This document shows, piece after piece, positions 43,427 through 55,712 of a DNA stretch of 64,000 bases (its first letter is position 1; every line of letters starts with the position of its first letter). A program made the position numbers and the translations under genes. Origin of the DNA: Hyaloperonospora brassicae (lineage: Eukaryota > Oomycota > Peronosporomycetes > Peronosporales > Peronosporaceae); contig CANTFL010000535.1 of NCBI GenBank assembly GCA_947650285.1, positions 1 through 64,000 of the forward strand, written 5' to 3'. The notes beneath the pieces are model-generated. The model had not been told where the DNA came from and did no database searches. It saw only the letters and a program-made list of their open reading frames with translations.

Positions 43427-43639
43427 TCACAGCAACAATATCTCAAGCCATGTACCAGCTGACAATTGCACCAGTAAACGGCCATTTGGCTGAAAGCGTT
43501 TAAAGAGAAGAGCTGACGTATGAAACTTGAAACCCTTTACTGCACGTACTTGATGTCTGACGTAAATAGGAACACTTGCCAAGTCGAAATAGAAAGGTGA
43601 CTGTGCTTGGACAGGTGTAGATAAAACAAGCATGAGCAC
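43427..43639 (-). other. Short open frame with a signal-peptide-like start
   Basis: 70 codons on the minus strand starting LMLVLSTPVQAQSPF, which looks like a secretion signal with an AQA-type cleavage site. The rest has no RXLR, CRN or cysteine pattern, and the frame abuts the end of the Gag remnant. It may be chance. Confidence 0.2.
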
Positions 43640-43739
43640 AAGAACTGATACGCGATAGAGACTCGTGTAGCATCATAATCCTGAAAGGTTGGCATACAGC
43701 GACAACCCGAGAGCGTATGCGTGTACATCACGCGTACCT

Positions 43740-44411
43740 TGTTTGAGTCTCAGGAGCTCTGATCGAGCCCCTGAACTCAGCCCTTATCGGCTCAAACGTT
43801 CGTCTGAGCCGAGTTTTAAAGCGTCTAGCGACTAAGAAGCGGATGGGTCGCTCATCTCCAGCGTAAGGCCCAATTCTTGGCACTTTCAGCCAAGTGAACT
43901 TAAACAAATGTGAGTTTCATTTGCTCATTGTCGATGAGACGTTCCTTTATGGTTCTGTCTAATTCTACGAGCCATTACAACAGGGAGTCTTCCTCGACTC
44001 CTCTGTACTTGGAGATGTCAACTTGTAAATTTTGAGGCGACGCGTGTGCGTCGTCCCGCCCACAGCAGAATTCATTTGCCGCTGTCTTAACAGCTCTGTC
44101 TGTTAAGCACCAAATTCTCTCAACTGCTTAGCCTGTTGAGAGTCTTGATGGTACGGGAAGGCTAATTGATCTCGTTTGGCGCCAAGTTCAAGTTGAATGA
44201 CCCTGGCGATGGTGACATGTTGTTGGTCTCTGTCAAAAGATTCCAATATATCGGTAACGCCAATTTTGCTCACGGGAGAGCTCATTCTCCCTACCGCGAC
44301 CCGTTCGAGGTCACTAAAATGGGCGAAGCCTTCACGTGTGACGTGATAGCTCTTCTCTTTATTTATCATGTTCATGATAGATAAGATTCTTGGTCTCTGG
44401 AAGAAGTACAA
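43740..44411 (-). pseudogene. gag: Family-B gypsy Gag, 5' part
   Basis: 44103-44411 encodes the Gag N-terminus (EGFAHFSDLERVAVGRMSS, DRDQQHVTIARVIQ), homologous to 15332-15535. Further Gag sequence continues leftward with stops to about 43745, where homology ends. The element is truncated there. Confidence 0.7.
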
Positions 44412-44413
44412 AT

Positions 44414-44889
44414 TGTTACAAGGTGGAACGGTGCATGCTCTTGCTCAAATAACTGAGCAAGGCCGTGACGTGATAACAATTTAAGGATGCGTACGCCCGA
44501 CGTCAGGTGCAATTGGCGTGAAGAAGCGCGACCAAGACAATACAGAACCCGACAGCTCTGTCCTGAGGGAAAAGTAGAACTGTTAATTTAATATAGATAT
44601 TTTTTTACTGAATCATCCTTCGTCTTAATCTAACTATATCAAACTACTGTCTCCTATGTGGGTCTTCTGTTCACCACCCATTGCGCGCGTCCAGCAGCGA
44701 TTGGTGGTTAAATTGGTTGACGTACCGTGTACATCAACTAAGAAGTGGACCCCTCCACGAATATTACCCTTAGCTATAATATTCCGACAACGTCGCTTTT
44801 CTCGAGTGATGTTGACTAAATATCTGCAATATCTATGATATTCAAAATTGATACTTTCGTACCAACTTTTGTGTAACGGTCTCACCCCA
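44414..44889 (-). repeat. Family-B gypsy 5' LTR (minus orientation)
   Basis: Starts at about 44889 with a decayed form of TGTTACGGGGTGAG and ends TGTAACA at 44414, followed immediately by Gag. Closely similar to 23175-23685. Confidence 0.75.
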
Positions 44890-45795
44890 TTTCCAAAGGT
44901 TTATGTCGCCGAAAAGTCAACACGACGTCGTCATGTTCTCTAGTATACTATTGTTTAAACTTTAACAAGGGGCACGTGCGGTCCAAATTCAAGTGAGTTG
45001 AACACCACGCTGATTCTCCAAAAGATATGCCTCACTATATTGGCACACTTGGCTATCGACGTGGCGTTCTCTCGTCTAGATTCGACCTGACGATTGCTTG
45101 TCGTTCATTGTCATTGGAGTCTGGACAATTTTACTGTGCTCGACTGCATGCATAAAAGAGAGCAACACAAAAAGTGGCATAATGATTGTGTGACCGGGCG
45201 TGTGATTTCATCGAAAACTAATGGTTCTATCTCGAAGGGGGGTGCTACCAGACTATGTGATAAATTATATACGTGTAATCAACAGAGACCCTCAGCAAAT
45301 AGTACCTTGACAAAGACCACTAAGAATTGCAGCAAAGGGGCAGATGTGCAGCTAAGCGTTATTTTCAAATAAACTATGATACGCATGCCTCAAGAAAATG
45401 TAACGTGACGGCATAAGGGTTTAAGCTACTTTGCGCGGATTCTGTAGTAGTCGTGTACGTCATTTAGCGCCGACCTTATGTTTATAAGTCTGAGTAGATT
45501 TGCCCTGTAAAATCTCCAGCGGGAGCCCATATATGCGACTTAGAGGCTACAAGTCCTTCTGTTTTGCTGCTCACAAAACGTAGACAGAGCTCTTAAAGTG
45601 ATTTAACCGTAATGCACATTTCCGTTTCTCTTTTGATGTTGTATTAGAGAGTATTTCGTCCGATTCATTTTTGATCAACGTGGTATATTCGTACGATCAA
45701 CATTACTTTTCCTTAGCTCTTAAATGGAGCGATCGAAGCAAGGATATGTGCTAGGTAGAAGCAATGCACCGAAATCCATTTCAGCTCTTTGAGGC
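44890..45795. other. Unassigned spacer with one small possible ORF
   Basis: A 74-codon plus-strand frame at 45148-45372 (MHKREQHKKWHNDC...) is lysine- and cysteine-containing. A weak Inr-like TTCATTGTCATTGG lies about 40 bp upstream. There is no signal peptide and no family. The rest shows nothing I can support. Confidence 0.2.
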
Positions 45796-46324
45796 TATAG
45801 CAAAGCTACACAGCTGCTTAAGTCAGAGGAAGACTTAAACGCTCAATTAGCAACTTTGGTTCTACGAACCCGACTCAAAGAGTCAACAGCTTAAAAAGCT
45901 AAGATTTGGTTCCAGACCCCGATTTAAAGAGTCAAAAAGCTCAGAGAGCTTACGGTCATTGTTCCAGGGGGACCCAAACGATTCAGAGGATCAACGCACA
46001 GAGTGCAAGGAGTAGCTGCCTTATCAAGTCGTTGCTACCTCTTTAAAGATCACAAGATGCCTCAAAAGGCACGTGTCTATCGGATCGAAATGGGAACTAG
46101 ATTTTATTTCTGTTTTTAACCTAAAAGAACACCTCAGAACAAAGTAATGAACCTACTCACTTATGTCCTAAATAAACCTATTAAAAGATCTCGTAATCAA
46201 TGGTTGACAGACATCAGTCTTCAACAATTGATACTGTGTTCTGATATTACTTTAAAAGGGGATCCCATCCCTTGTGTGCACCACACGAATTGTGGACTAC
46301 CAGTAGACGTGTAACCCCTTTACA
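45796..46324 (-). repeat. 3' LTR of the minus-strand gypsy element
   Basis: Starts on the minus strand TGTAAAGGGGTTACACG at 46324. It aligns with the solo LTR at 10104-10781 but lacks the expanded 51-bp array (about two decayed units at 45850-45960). Confidence 0.8.
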
Positions 46325-46391
46325 CCCTATTATACTAGACTGACGTTACGACAAAACGTGAATCGAATTCTTTTCTTGAAGAGGACGGTGT

Positions 46392-47690
46392 GTGTGCGCT
46401 TCAACCTTCACGATTGGCAAAACAAAAACCACAAAGGCATCGCCACCCCATAAGTCCTCGACTCTCTCTTCCTACCTCGGCATTGATGTGGGGGTAAATA
46501 ATGGTAGCGATACCGATATCCATGGTGACGAGAAGACAATGTTCGACTCAACAGTTCAAGAGGCACCGCCTCATACTGCACCAAACCCATTTGCCGAGCG
46601 TGGCGAAGCCAACGCGCCATCGACGCCGCATCAAACACTCATCGTGGGCGATGCCATCATCACCAATTCGCTTGATGATCAACAACAGTTGGCTATACAA
46701 CGAGAGAAGAGCGCTCAGCGCCGTATGCAGCTTGCTGCAACGCTTGAGGGTCGTCGTGGTTATCTGTTCACACCTTTCAATGTGGAAGAGCGTATACCCC
46801 AAACGACAGGTCATTCTTTGGCAACGTGGGTCATTAACGCTGAGCCAATATCTTCTGATGAGGTGGCGAGTCGACAGGCACTTCGCGAGAGGTACCTGCA
46901 ACCCCACTTGACGACTCAGAGTCAATACAAGCTGCGACTTGACACGCAAGCACGGGGTGCACCGGTTTCACCGATGAAGGGAATACCCATCCTCTTATTC
47001 GCAGGCGAATCTCAGGAGGAAAAAGACAACGCTTTTGTTCGCTGGGTGCATCGGAAACGATACCTCAGAAGCGTATAAGCTCTCAGAGCAAGTGTCAATG
47101 TGGCAGATGTTCGTCGAGAACGACAGCTTCGATATGATCACGCCAAGCTTAAGTCCAGCGGCCAGTTGCGAACTAGAATACGCTATGCTCCAACTGTGCT
47201 GGCTGATAAGGGTGTTGGTCAAGCGGCGCCCAACTACCCACCAGTCTCCACCACTATTGGTGAGAAGCGCTCTCGGTCGAGAAATGACCCCTGCCACGAT
47301 GTTCAAAAACATCAACGGCGTATGGGCAATCCTGCCGAAGGGGTGTCTCAAACTCTCACAAGTTCTCCGATTTCGGGATCCCTTGCCACTTTTCCAGATA
47401 CTGGTATTGACCCTGACGACGACGTCGTTTCAAGAGTCGCTCCACATGAAACTGGCGGTTCCCTTGCTCATCGAGCATCATCGGAAGTGGTCGGTATACA
47501 GAAGGAGGAGCACGAGAAGGTGCTTCTCGATATGAGTACTCTCCGTGAGACAGTGGGTAAGACCCGAAAGGCGTATGACGCGATGCGAGCCTGTGTCAAG
47601 GTGTTAGAGTTGGACCAAGCCCGTGTCCAGGGATTACCTTTGGGCCAAGCCCGGATAGAGGCTCAGCTTGACTTCCTGAAAAGTATTTAG
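46392..47690 (+). pseudogene. Antisense ORF of the minus-strand gypsy element (433 codons with one stop)
   Basis: On the plus strand, opposite to pol, a single reading frame runs from an ATG at 46392, 68 bp from the 3' LTR, to a stop at 47690, interrupted only by a TAA at 47076. The first part (228 codons) is Ser/Thr/Pro-rich, then charged (LAIQREKSAQRRMQLAATLE). The second ends in a likely coiled coil (KEEHEKVLLDMSTLRETVGK, then ACVKVLELDQARVQGL). From about 47300 to 47690 it overlaps the chromodomain and integrase tail of pol on the other strand. No Gag, Env or other retroelement domain is recognised. Length and openness far exceed chance. Confidence 0.65.
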
Positions 47691-47916
47691 CAAATGATGG
47701 CAAGGACGACCTATGCGGAGCAAGCGCCTCCAAATTCGCGTAGGATGGATCACGATACGGCTTAAGCAAGCCAACGTAGAGCACAGGGTGTGTGCGCAGT
47801 TTGCGCGGAACGTTGAGCGTATACGCAATTCCATTATTGGCGACGACCGTGAATGGCCCAATGAAGCGCAGACGCAACTTTGTCTTGAAGACGGCAGACG
47901 CTACATATGTAGGCAA
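47300..47916 (-). pseudogene. Integrase tail and chromodomain of minus-strand gypsy element
   Basis: 47596-47916 reads KLRLRFIGPFTVVANNGIAY and RTHPVLYVGLLKPYRD, the GPY/SH3-like C-terminus. In another frame 47310-47520 reads DEQGNRQFHVERLLKRRRR and QYQYLEKWQGIPKSENL, a chromodomain with one stop, then ETPLRQDCPYAVDVF. These parts lie opposite the antisense ORF. Confidence 0.8.
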
Positions 47917-49138
47917 GTTTTTAGCATTGGGTAGAACTTGGTCTCCGCACTCATAACGTTCGATACAACCTCTGCCTTTAGCATCAGCTTATTCCTTCTA
48001 CATGCCTTGGCTATCAGCCTGTGAGTCACGCACATGTCGTAATACTGTCAAAAGCGTTGCGAGACACTCGCTTACCTGTTTTTGAACACTAGCAGGGCTG
48101 ATATAGGCAAGCCGATCGGCAACTCCTCCCCGTCCAAGCCCCAAACCACGAAGTGGTAGCCTTAATGGAACGCGAGGGTGTGTGAGACCATTCACACAAT
48201 TGTGTGTAGCCGGTAGAGGCATGCACGGCTTTGATCAACGCAAACTAAACAAAAGGGAGCATCGAACTCCAACGCTTAGGCGTTTCAGTGCAAACACTGC
48301 GAAAGTTGTCACTGATGATAAAATTAATTCGCTCGGTTTGACCATCTGTCTGAGAATGATCCGCTGTGGACATGTCCAAACATGTGCCGAGCACCTGGAA
48401 GATGGACTTCTAAAACTTCCCAGTGAAGCGAGGATATCTATCACAGACAATTGACAGCGGCAAACCTTGTTGTCGGAACACTCGATCGATAAACAGCGTA
48501 GCTGTACCTTGACCATCAGTGGTATCCGGCACCGCCGCCAAGTAAGCCATATTGCTCAAACGGTCAACAAAGACCACAATACCCGTATTGCCATACGAAT
48601 CGTTCGGTAAACTGAACAGGAAATCCGTGCTCGTGGACTCCCAACACCCATTGGGTATATGAAAAATAGCCAGCGGCGAGGCCGCGTGAGGTGAGGGTTT
48701 CATCCGTTTTCACGTTTCGCACGTACGCACATATGTGCTCACCCATTTGTATAGTTTGGGCCACCAATAATATTGGCTCACGGAGCTATAGGTCTTCTCT
48801 CGACCGAGATGACCGCCCAACGCAGTATCATGCGCCTCATAGAGGATGCGATACTTCAATTCCTCATCATGAGGGACAACGATACGGGGAGTATCCTCCA
48901 CATCCGTGCTATAGCACAACAGGCCTTGGTCGATGGAATATCGATGTAGCCTCGCACGTAATCGTGCCGACAATTCTATGTCTGAGTCCTCACACTCCTC
49001 GCTCCCTAGAGCACGTAGCAAAGCTACACAATGTTCGTCTTTGACAAATGCCGATCGGATGAGGTCAGTGACCGACGACGACAGAGTCGTTACATGAACA
49101 AGCTCATGATCAGGCCTGCGTGACAACGCATCATCCAA
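47917..49138 (-). pseudogene. Integrase of minus-strand gypsy element
   Basis: 48710-49138 has the H2C2 zinc finger (HDTALGGHLGREKTYSSVSQ, ending RTCET). 48410-48703 has the catalytic core with Asp in STDFLFSLPND, VFVDRLSNMAYLAAVPD, and Asp in CDRYPRF. The third acidic residue region (about 48235-48400) is frame-broken. At least three shifts separate the pieces. Confidence 0.8.
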
Positions 49139-49530
49139 AGCATTCTAGTGCCCGGCTTATACTTCACTTTGAAGTTGTACTCGTCTAAAACGGAAAGCCA
49201 ACGAGCCATTCTCTGAGAGAGGTGAGGCGACTGGGTCGCAGTGCGTAGTGACGCATGATCTGTATAGATCACAAACGGATCAAGCCAAGAAGATGAAATC
49301 TGAATTTGACGAGAGCATACTTCATTGCAAGAATCTCTTTGTCATGAACAGGATAGTTCTTTCAGCTGCTTTCAGCTGCCGGGACTCAAACGCAACAACA
49401 CGCTTTCGTTCCTCATTATTTGTTTGTAACAGAGAACTGCCGATGGCAAAGTCAGATGCGTTACAGACGACACTGAAAGGCCGATCAGGATCAGGCAAAG
49501 CCAAGATTGGCGCATGAAGGAGATTCTCCT
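49090..49530 (-). pseudogene. RNase H of minus-strand gypsy element
   Basis: 49322-49504 reads PFSVVCNASDFAIGSSLLQ, with Asn where the first catalytic Asp (CDAS) is normal. VVAFESRQLKAAE follows. 49090-49272 reads MIYTDHASLRTATQSPHLSQ and VKYKPGT, the end of the domain. Confidence 0.75.
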
Positions 49531-50728
49531 TTACTTATTGAAAAGCGTCATACTCGGTGCTAGTCCAGCACCTTCCACATCCTTTTTAAGGAGATTGGAT
49601 AATGGCCGAGCCATACCTGCGTAATTTGCACTGTACTTGTGCAAGTAATTGGCAAGGCCAAGCCACTTACGTAAGTCCTTTTGGTTCTTAGGAACCGGCC
49701 AATCAACTATGGCTTTTATCTTAGCTTGGTCCGCTCTAAGGCCTCGCTTACCAATGAAGCACCCTAAAAAGGGAATCTCTTCTGCACAAAAGATGCACTT
49801 AGACGCGTTGGCGTACAACTTATTCGTGCGCACGCACTTGAGCACCGTTCGTAAATGGTCAATGTGATTGTCCACATGTAATTGACCGTTCATAGCACGA
49901 CTATAGACAAATATGTCATCAAAGTGCGTCTGTGCATATCCTCGGTGAGGTCTGAGCACTTTTGCCATGAGACGATTGAATGTAGCCAGGTCATTTGATA
50001 ACCCTTGCGGCATTACAAGCCACTCCTAGACCCTTACGCTCGGAGTGCTGACCGCTGTCAGCGGTATATCGCTTTCTCGCATGAGCAGCTAGTAATAACT
50101 ATCGACTAAATCGAGCGCACTGTACATTGTACATCCCACCATATTGTACTGAAGAACATCCTGCCGCGGAACTGGTGTTGAAACCGGGATGGTGGCCGCA
50201 TCAAGCTTATTGTAAGCATGAACAATGCGCCACTTCCCGTTGGGATTTTTGACACAGAAGGTCGGTGTGGAATGGGGAGATTTGCTCTCACGAACCATGC
50301 CCGCTGCGTGCTTTGCACGAAGAAGTTGTCTATGACGTCACACTGCTCTTTTGGTAAAGGCCACTGCCGTGCTACACAGTATTTAGTTCCAGGAACCAAG
50401 TCAATTTCATGACGTACACCTCTATCGGGAGGTGAGACGGACGGTGGGTTGTGACACAACACGTCCTGAACATGTATACCAAAGGATAGAAAGAATCAAG
50501 AGGTTCCTTAAGGATCGAAGATCCACTACGGGCATCCAATGCCGCCTTTGTGTCCTCAAGGACCAACTCGTCCAATAACGAGGATACGTTCAACTTATTA
50601 TTCGGCCGAATTACCACTAACTCGGATAATTCTCCCGCCTTTAAGGCTTGGATAAATTCGCCGTCAGACATTTCGTCAAGTTCAAAAAATATCCAAAGAT
50701 GGAAGAGTCTCAAGACTAATATTGCCAT
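49531..50728 (-). pseudogene. Reverse transcriptase of minus-strand gypsy element
   Basis: 50372-50728 and 50089-50298 hold the N-terminal and palm parts (SPHSTPTFCVKNPNGKWRIV, then ALDLVDSYY). 49531-50013 holds MPQGLSNDLATFNRL and the catalytic box as HFDDIFVYS, followed by FLGCFIGKRGLRAD and KDLRKWLGLANYLHKY. Short frame shifts separate them. Confidence 0.8.
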
Positions 50729-52166
50729 CGATCTGGCCAGTCAAACCATTGACAAGTGTATATAGGTTATTATTACTATCATCACTTCGTGACTTTGTAG
50801 ACGTTCGGCGCTTACCAGTTGCCACCTTACGCTGAGATTGTTTCCTCTACGAAACGTTACGCCTTTTAAAGGCCGGGACAGAAGGGTCCCCCTTGTTGCC
50901 ATTTATCTTAGCACGCTCTATACGAGAGCTCATGTCTTTAACGACATGGAGTAACGAGTCGCGTAACTCGAACACTTCACCCAGTACATTTACACGTACC
51001 ACTTCACGTACAGCATCCGGGCCTAGCCCTGAAGATCTGGCTTCTTGCCAACAATTTAATTACCGACATTCAGCGAGGTGCCATCTCGGCCGCTCTCACT
51101 TGGTGAAATTTCACGTGCCACCCCACTCACGTCAGAGGTAATAAATTCTTGATGTCTTGGCCCCAGGACAACCATGCCTGCAGCATGCAGTGACTCAGTG
51201 TCACAACGAGTATCACTCAACATAGTATAGCTCTCTTCACATACGGTAAAAGAGCTCCGCTCAATTTTCATGTCATTGACATTGGATTTAATTAACTCTG
51301 ACATAACAATGTCCAGCACATTGGCATCTTCCGTCAATGGCTCGCGTCAACAGCGCTAATCTCGCCTATCAAGGGTGGGTTCATGACTCTCCAAAGCTTC
51401 GCTAGGAACATTGCGCGTGGCGACTAAAGTATTAGACCTCCAATCAATCCATGGCTCATGGCGTTCAAGCCAAGCCCTACTTAATACGAGATCACATCTC
51501 GAATCAAAATCGAGGACAAGACAGCGATTAATGATGTAAAAAGATTAAAACTTCACGCCCAAGTTCAACGCAACCTTAGGCACATTAATGCGACTACCCG
51601 TCGCTAGACGAACGGTGATCGAATCACTTTTATGCGCTTTGAGTGCTTCAGCGTATCGCCGACTTCCCTCAAGATAAATACGTCGAGCATTATTGCATGA
51701 CGTTATACAATCGAAAATGAACCGACCAATGCTTCTTAAAGCCTATAATTTTTGCCTCGATAACTAACAACCTGGCTTGTATCCACGATCTGTGCTGGCG
51801 GGCACAAAGCACAGTGGGGCTACACCCTGTTTTACTCAACCTCGTAGAAAAGTGACAGAACTCAGTTCTACTTTAGTAAGGCGCCCCGCACCTACTTGGT
51901 GTCGACGTTTCCCCGTGCCATACCACGTTTCTGGTTGTAGCTGGGGTTTCGACCCATATGAGTCGGTTGTTGCTTACACAAAGGTTAAGTGGGACGCAAG
52001 TGTTTAGTGCTTCCGCACATATAAGAGCGTTTCACTTCCTGTCGTTGCTCTGCAAACTAAAGCTCCGCTTCACCTTTATCGTCAGCAAGGCTAAGAGCCA
52101 TCGGTTCTGGTTAACAGGAAGACGGAGTGCTCACAGAGGTTGCTTCTGCAAAGCTTGGGTTGTACC
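50729..52166 (-). pseudogene. Gag/protease and spacer remnant of minus-strand gypsy element
   Basis: 51056-51337 is the spacer between protease and RT (VLDIVMSELIKSNVND). Around 51430-51520 the minus strand reads RFEM then WLERHEPWIDWRS in pieces, a protease-region remnant. Further right only scraps remain. Confidence 0.5.
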
Positions 52167-53330
52167 TGTGGTAAAGTGACTATGGAAATTCGCTATAGAG
52201 GAACTAATTGCATTCCCGTTATGTCCGAGCCAGGTAACGGTTATCGGCCCGGTCCCACATCTGGTGGATCGCGTCCATTGAACAGTCAGACTAAAAAGGA
52301 TATCAGATCGGGCAGCCTGGTACCTGCGATCTTGGATCAAGGTATGAGGCGGAAGGTAATGTTGGCGATCAGTCGATAAAACAGGGAACCGCGATCAGCA
52401 AGGCAATCTAGATCAAAGCAGCAATCGAGATCAAGGAGGCAATCAAGATCGTGATCAGTGATTGAGATCGTGATCAGTGATCAGGTACACGATCGAGATC
52501 AAGTGTATGATCGAAATCAGGTTGGTGTGGAACACACCATGTGATCCGCGATCAGCAAGGCGATCACGATGAGGAAGCGATCAAGATCGTGATCAGTGAC
52601 CAGGTATGTGATCGCGATCAGATAAGTATATTAGGTGTGGGCCACGCAAGTACAAGATCGCTACCGTCTATAGAGAGCGTCATGTGGCAAACGATGTCCA
52701 AGAAATGAGGATAGGGATAGGGTTGTTGGGTTTGATTGGTTAACATTAAAAATAGTTCAATTTGCTTCAACACGTGTCGACTTCTCCTCCGGGTGGATCA
52801 TTGGCCACCCGACGCCAACGAAAGATTTATATACTTTTATCAAGTGATATACCTGGATTGTTTGGCCAGGGATCAAGATCTCTCAAACAACATCCCAACT
52901 GCGACTGGATGCAGGAAACCTTTTGTGGTTGAGAATTCAAGATCGCGAGACGGCTCAAGTGGTCAGAAGGCTCGCGAATTAAGGTCTACATTTGGACAAG
53001 GCGATCTGTTACAGATCAGGGTGACTCATATCGAGCACCCCACAAGCATACAAGTGATCGCGTGACGAATTCCACGTGATCACACTGACCCCGATCGTGG
53101 TGTGAAGATTTCCACACCGTGATCGACCCTCGACCCCATCGCAAACACGGTCAAGTTTTCCATTGACACGGGTCTACCTGGAAGATTGCAACCCGCCCCA
53201 CTGACGGGTACAAAAGGTAAGGAAGACAGTCAAGAACACGGAATCGGAGTACCCTCTCCGTTAGTCTGTCGTCCGGGAGCCAGTGAAGAGTTGGGATCGA
53301 TCCTCAAAGAGCGATCACCACTCAACCACA
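52167..53330 (+). repeat. 5' LTR of outer family-C element
   Basis: 1164 bp. Its right half aligns with the 925-bp and 1816-bp LTRs (shared GGATTGTTTGGCCA near 52853). Its left half contains a GATC-dense tract (52381-52620) not seen in the other LTRs. Confidence 0.75.
52381..52620 (+). repeat. GATC-dense tract
   Basis: 19 GATC words in 240 bp, in loose repeats such as GATCAAGATCGTGATCAG. About one would be expected by chance. Confidence 0.85.
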
Positions 53331-53331
53331 A

Positions 53332-53360
53332 TGGAGCGCGTGCCCGGATTCAAACCAGGG
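53332..53360 (+). promoter_or_regulatory. Primer-binding site with extended tRNA complementarity
   Basis: TGGAGCGCGTGCCCGGAT is the usual 18-nt primer site. The next bases, TCAAACCAGGGA, are also complementary to a tRNA: read on the minus strand they complete a T-stem/loop (CCTGG, loop TTTGAAT, CCGGG). The sister copies at 30164 and 57530 lack this extension. Confidence 0.55.
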
Positions 53361-55712
53361 ATTTTAATGTGAGTCCCTGAGTGAAGATGTGAAGGTAAAA
53401 ACTGAACCTGGGATAGAAACGTCGAAGGCCAAGGAATCGCCACAGACGCGTGAGTCTGAAATAATTCCAATACATCAGAGTTCTGGGAGTAGCTCTAATG
53501 ACAAGAAAATAGAAGAGGAAAATTGATCGCTTGATTCTAAAAGAAAAACCTCGACCCCCTCATGAGATCAGTCGGGGACCACCACAGATCGTGCTACAAA
53601 ACATATTTCGCAGGGTGAAAAAACATCAGTTAAAACCGAGCATAAGATGCCCCAGTTCACACCCGCGATCTCGATAAAAGATCGATCGAGGATGGGGAGG
53701 GTGAAAGAAACAACGACCAAGCCCGATCAACGTGATCAAGTTGAGAACAAGATCTCGAAGCCGTTCAAGTTTGTAAAAGACGAGATCAAGATGGAAGGGT
53801 GGCAATATAAACAATCGGTCAATGCGCACGAGCGGAATATGCTCAAGGATCTACTTTCAAGTGACCCAGTACTCCAAGTGCTGAAGCTAAATTTGATCGA
53901 CGAGATTCAAAGTCCGGTGTCGACCCCGGCTAATGTATCGAACACACCGGAAGCAATCTATGCGATTATGCGACTTTAGTATGAAGCTGGATTCGTGGCG
54001 GAGATGATCGGTGTGAAAAGGTTGCTGGATTATGACCAAGATCAATTACCTGCGCAAGTCGATCGTTGTACAAGATGCTGATCCCTCTCACAGGCAAAAC
54101 CAAGATTGAAGATCAAGCAGGTAATCCGATCGCGGACATGACGAAGTAATACCACACCGGATCGTCTCAGTATGACTCAGCGGAGCCCGAGATCGACTCG
54201 AAACCTCGATCGGCATTTAACGAGAGTCACTAGGCCCCAGTGGATTCACTCATCTGCATGATTGCGCCAAAGTAATTGGGGCCGAGCCGCGATCTGCAGC
54301 TATACGCGCCACCGGAGAAGACGCAGCGGCCTTACAAGACATCTACCGTCTATCATTGACAACGCCATGGAGCAATTCGAAAAGAAATAGCGGATTCAAG
54401 CCTGTCAAGCGATCTATCCAAGTCAAACGATCAAGAAGTCAAGAGCTCGAGAGACATACTTTACGGATGTTAAGATGAACTCGATCAAATCGCATCAAGG
54501 TCAATCAGACTTTGGCGATCCCGGAGGACATAACCCGTACAAATAGGAGCAGGAAGACCCGAGGCGGCCAATATAGCGCCTGCAGAATTGTCAATGAATC
54601 AAGGACCATATCCCCAGCGTATCCGGTTCTCGGTGATCGGCGAGCTGAATGAATTCAATGGTAGAAACCGAGACGAAGATCGCGCCAGAAGCTGGATCAG
54701 CAAGGTCAAGTCGGCGTTTCTAAGGGACCAAATACCAGATGAAGAGAAATTCCTGGTGTTCGGTGATCTACTGACGAGACCGGCAAAGAAATGACACAGT
54801 CAACCGAATTGTACTGCTCGTCGCACGTGAAAAGATCTGCTGGGCGGTTTAATGGTGCAATATGGAGGGTACGGCGTGTCAAATGCCAGTCAGTATTACC
54901 ACGCACGCAAACGACCGGATGAAACCCCGCTAAAGAAACACAGCGATTGAATGGGGCAGCGATCCGACCCAAGGCCGCGATTCGAGAAGGAAGACACGCT
55001 ACGCTGCGTAAACATGCGGAACATATTATTTTTACGCTTGACGATCGCGATTATCGAAACAGTTGACTCTATTGCGATTGTCGGACGCCGGATTCATTGA
55101 AGAAACGTTGCGTGCGTATAAACGGATAAAAAACGGTACAAGAAGGCGTCGATGAGGTCAAAAAAGTTTCATCATCGATCAAATGTTAACTCTGATCAGG
55201 TGCCGTCAAAATTAACCTAAGCCGTACGAGAGATCAGGGTGGAAAGCGAAAGCAACAGTTCGGGGTCGGATCTAAGCGGATCGGAAGATGACGTGGACCG
55301 GCGCACATTTTGTGCAACTACCGTCCCCACTCCAGTGCAATCAAATCGAGATCATCGTATGCTGCGAAAGGAAGCAAATCGGGTGGAGTTACTTGATCAC
55401 GGAGAGCGATTGAAACCGTGCACTCACTGTGGATCGATTCAGCATAATGATCGTGGCTACTGGAAGAGATTGACTTGCCAGGAAGGCGGCGGTAAAGGAC
55501 ATCCATCGGACAAGTGTTTTACGCGTGTGCACCTTGCGGAAAGTGCATGAGAGTGGCAAGTGACCTTTAGAAAAGTAATACAATCTGATGCGCCAATGGT
55601 ATGTGCCTATTAAGCACGCAGGAATGTCTACGTCCGAGGCGGAGAAGATATTAAACGAGAACGCTCGCCAGGATGGAACCTGGTACGAGCCGAGAGTTCT
55701 AGGCTATGCATA
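53361..55712 (+). pseudogene. gag: Gag of outer family-C element
   Basis: 53647-53979 is the N-terminal part (VKDEIKMEGWQYKQS, LLSSDPVLQVLKLN). 54588-54794 is the capsid core (FSVIGELNEFNGRNRDEDRA, DQIPDEEKFLVFGDLL). 55239-55550 holds the nucleocapsid zinc knuckles (PCTHCGSIQHNDRG, then GGGKGHPSDKC with its first cysteines replaced). Stops and shifts are frequent. The nested element enters at 55713. Confidence 0.75.

Larger units (their letters stand above)
45796..52166 (-). mobile_element. Ty3/gypsy element on the minus strand, 5' end truncated
   Basis: From right to left: gag/protease remnant, RT, RNase H, integrase, chromodomain, an antisense ORF, then the 3' LTR (46324 down to 45796). 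The 5' LTR is missing because another element begins at 52167. Coding parts are broken by stops and shifts but individually long, so decay is moderate. Confidence 0.85.
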
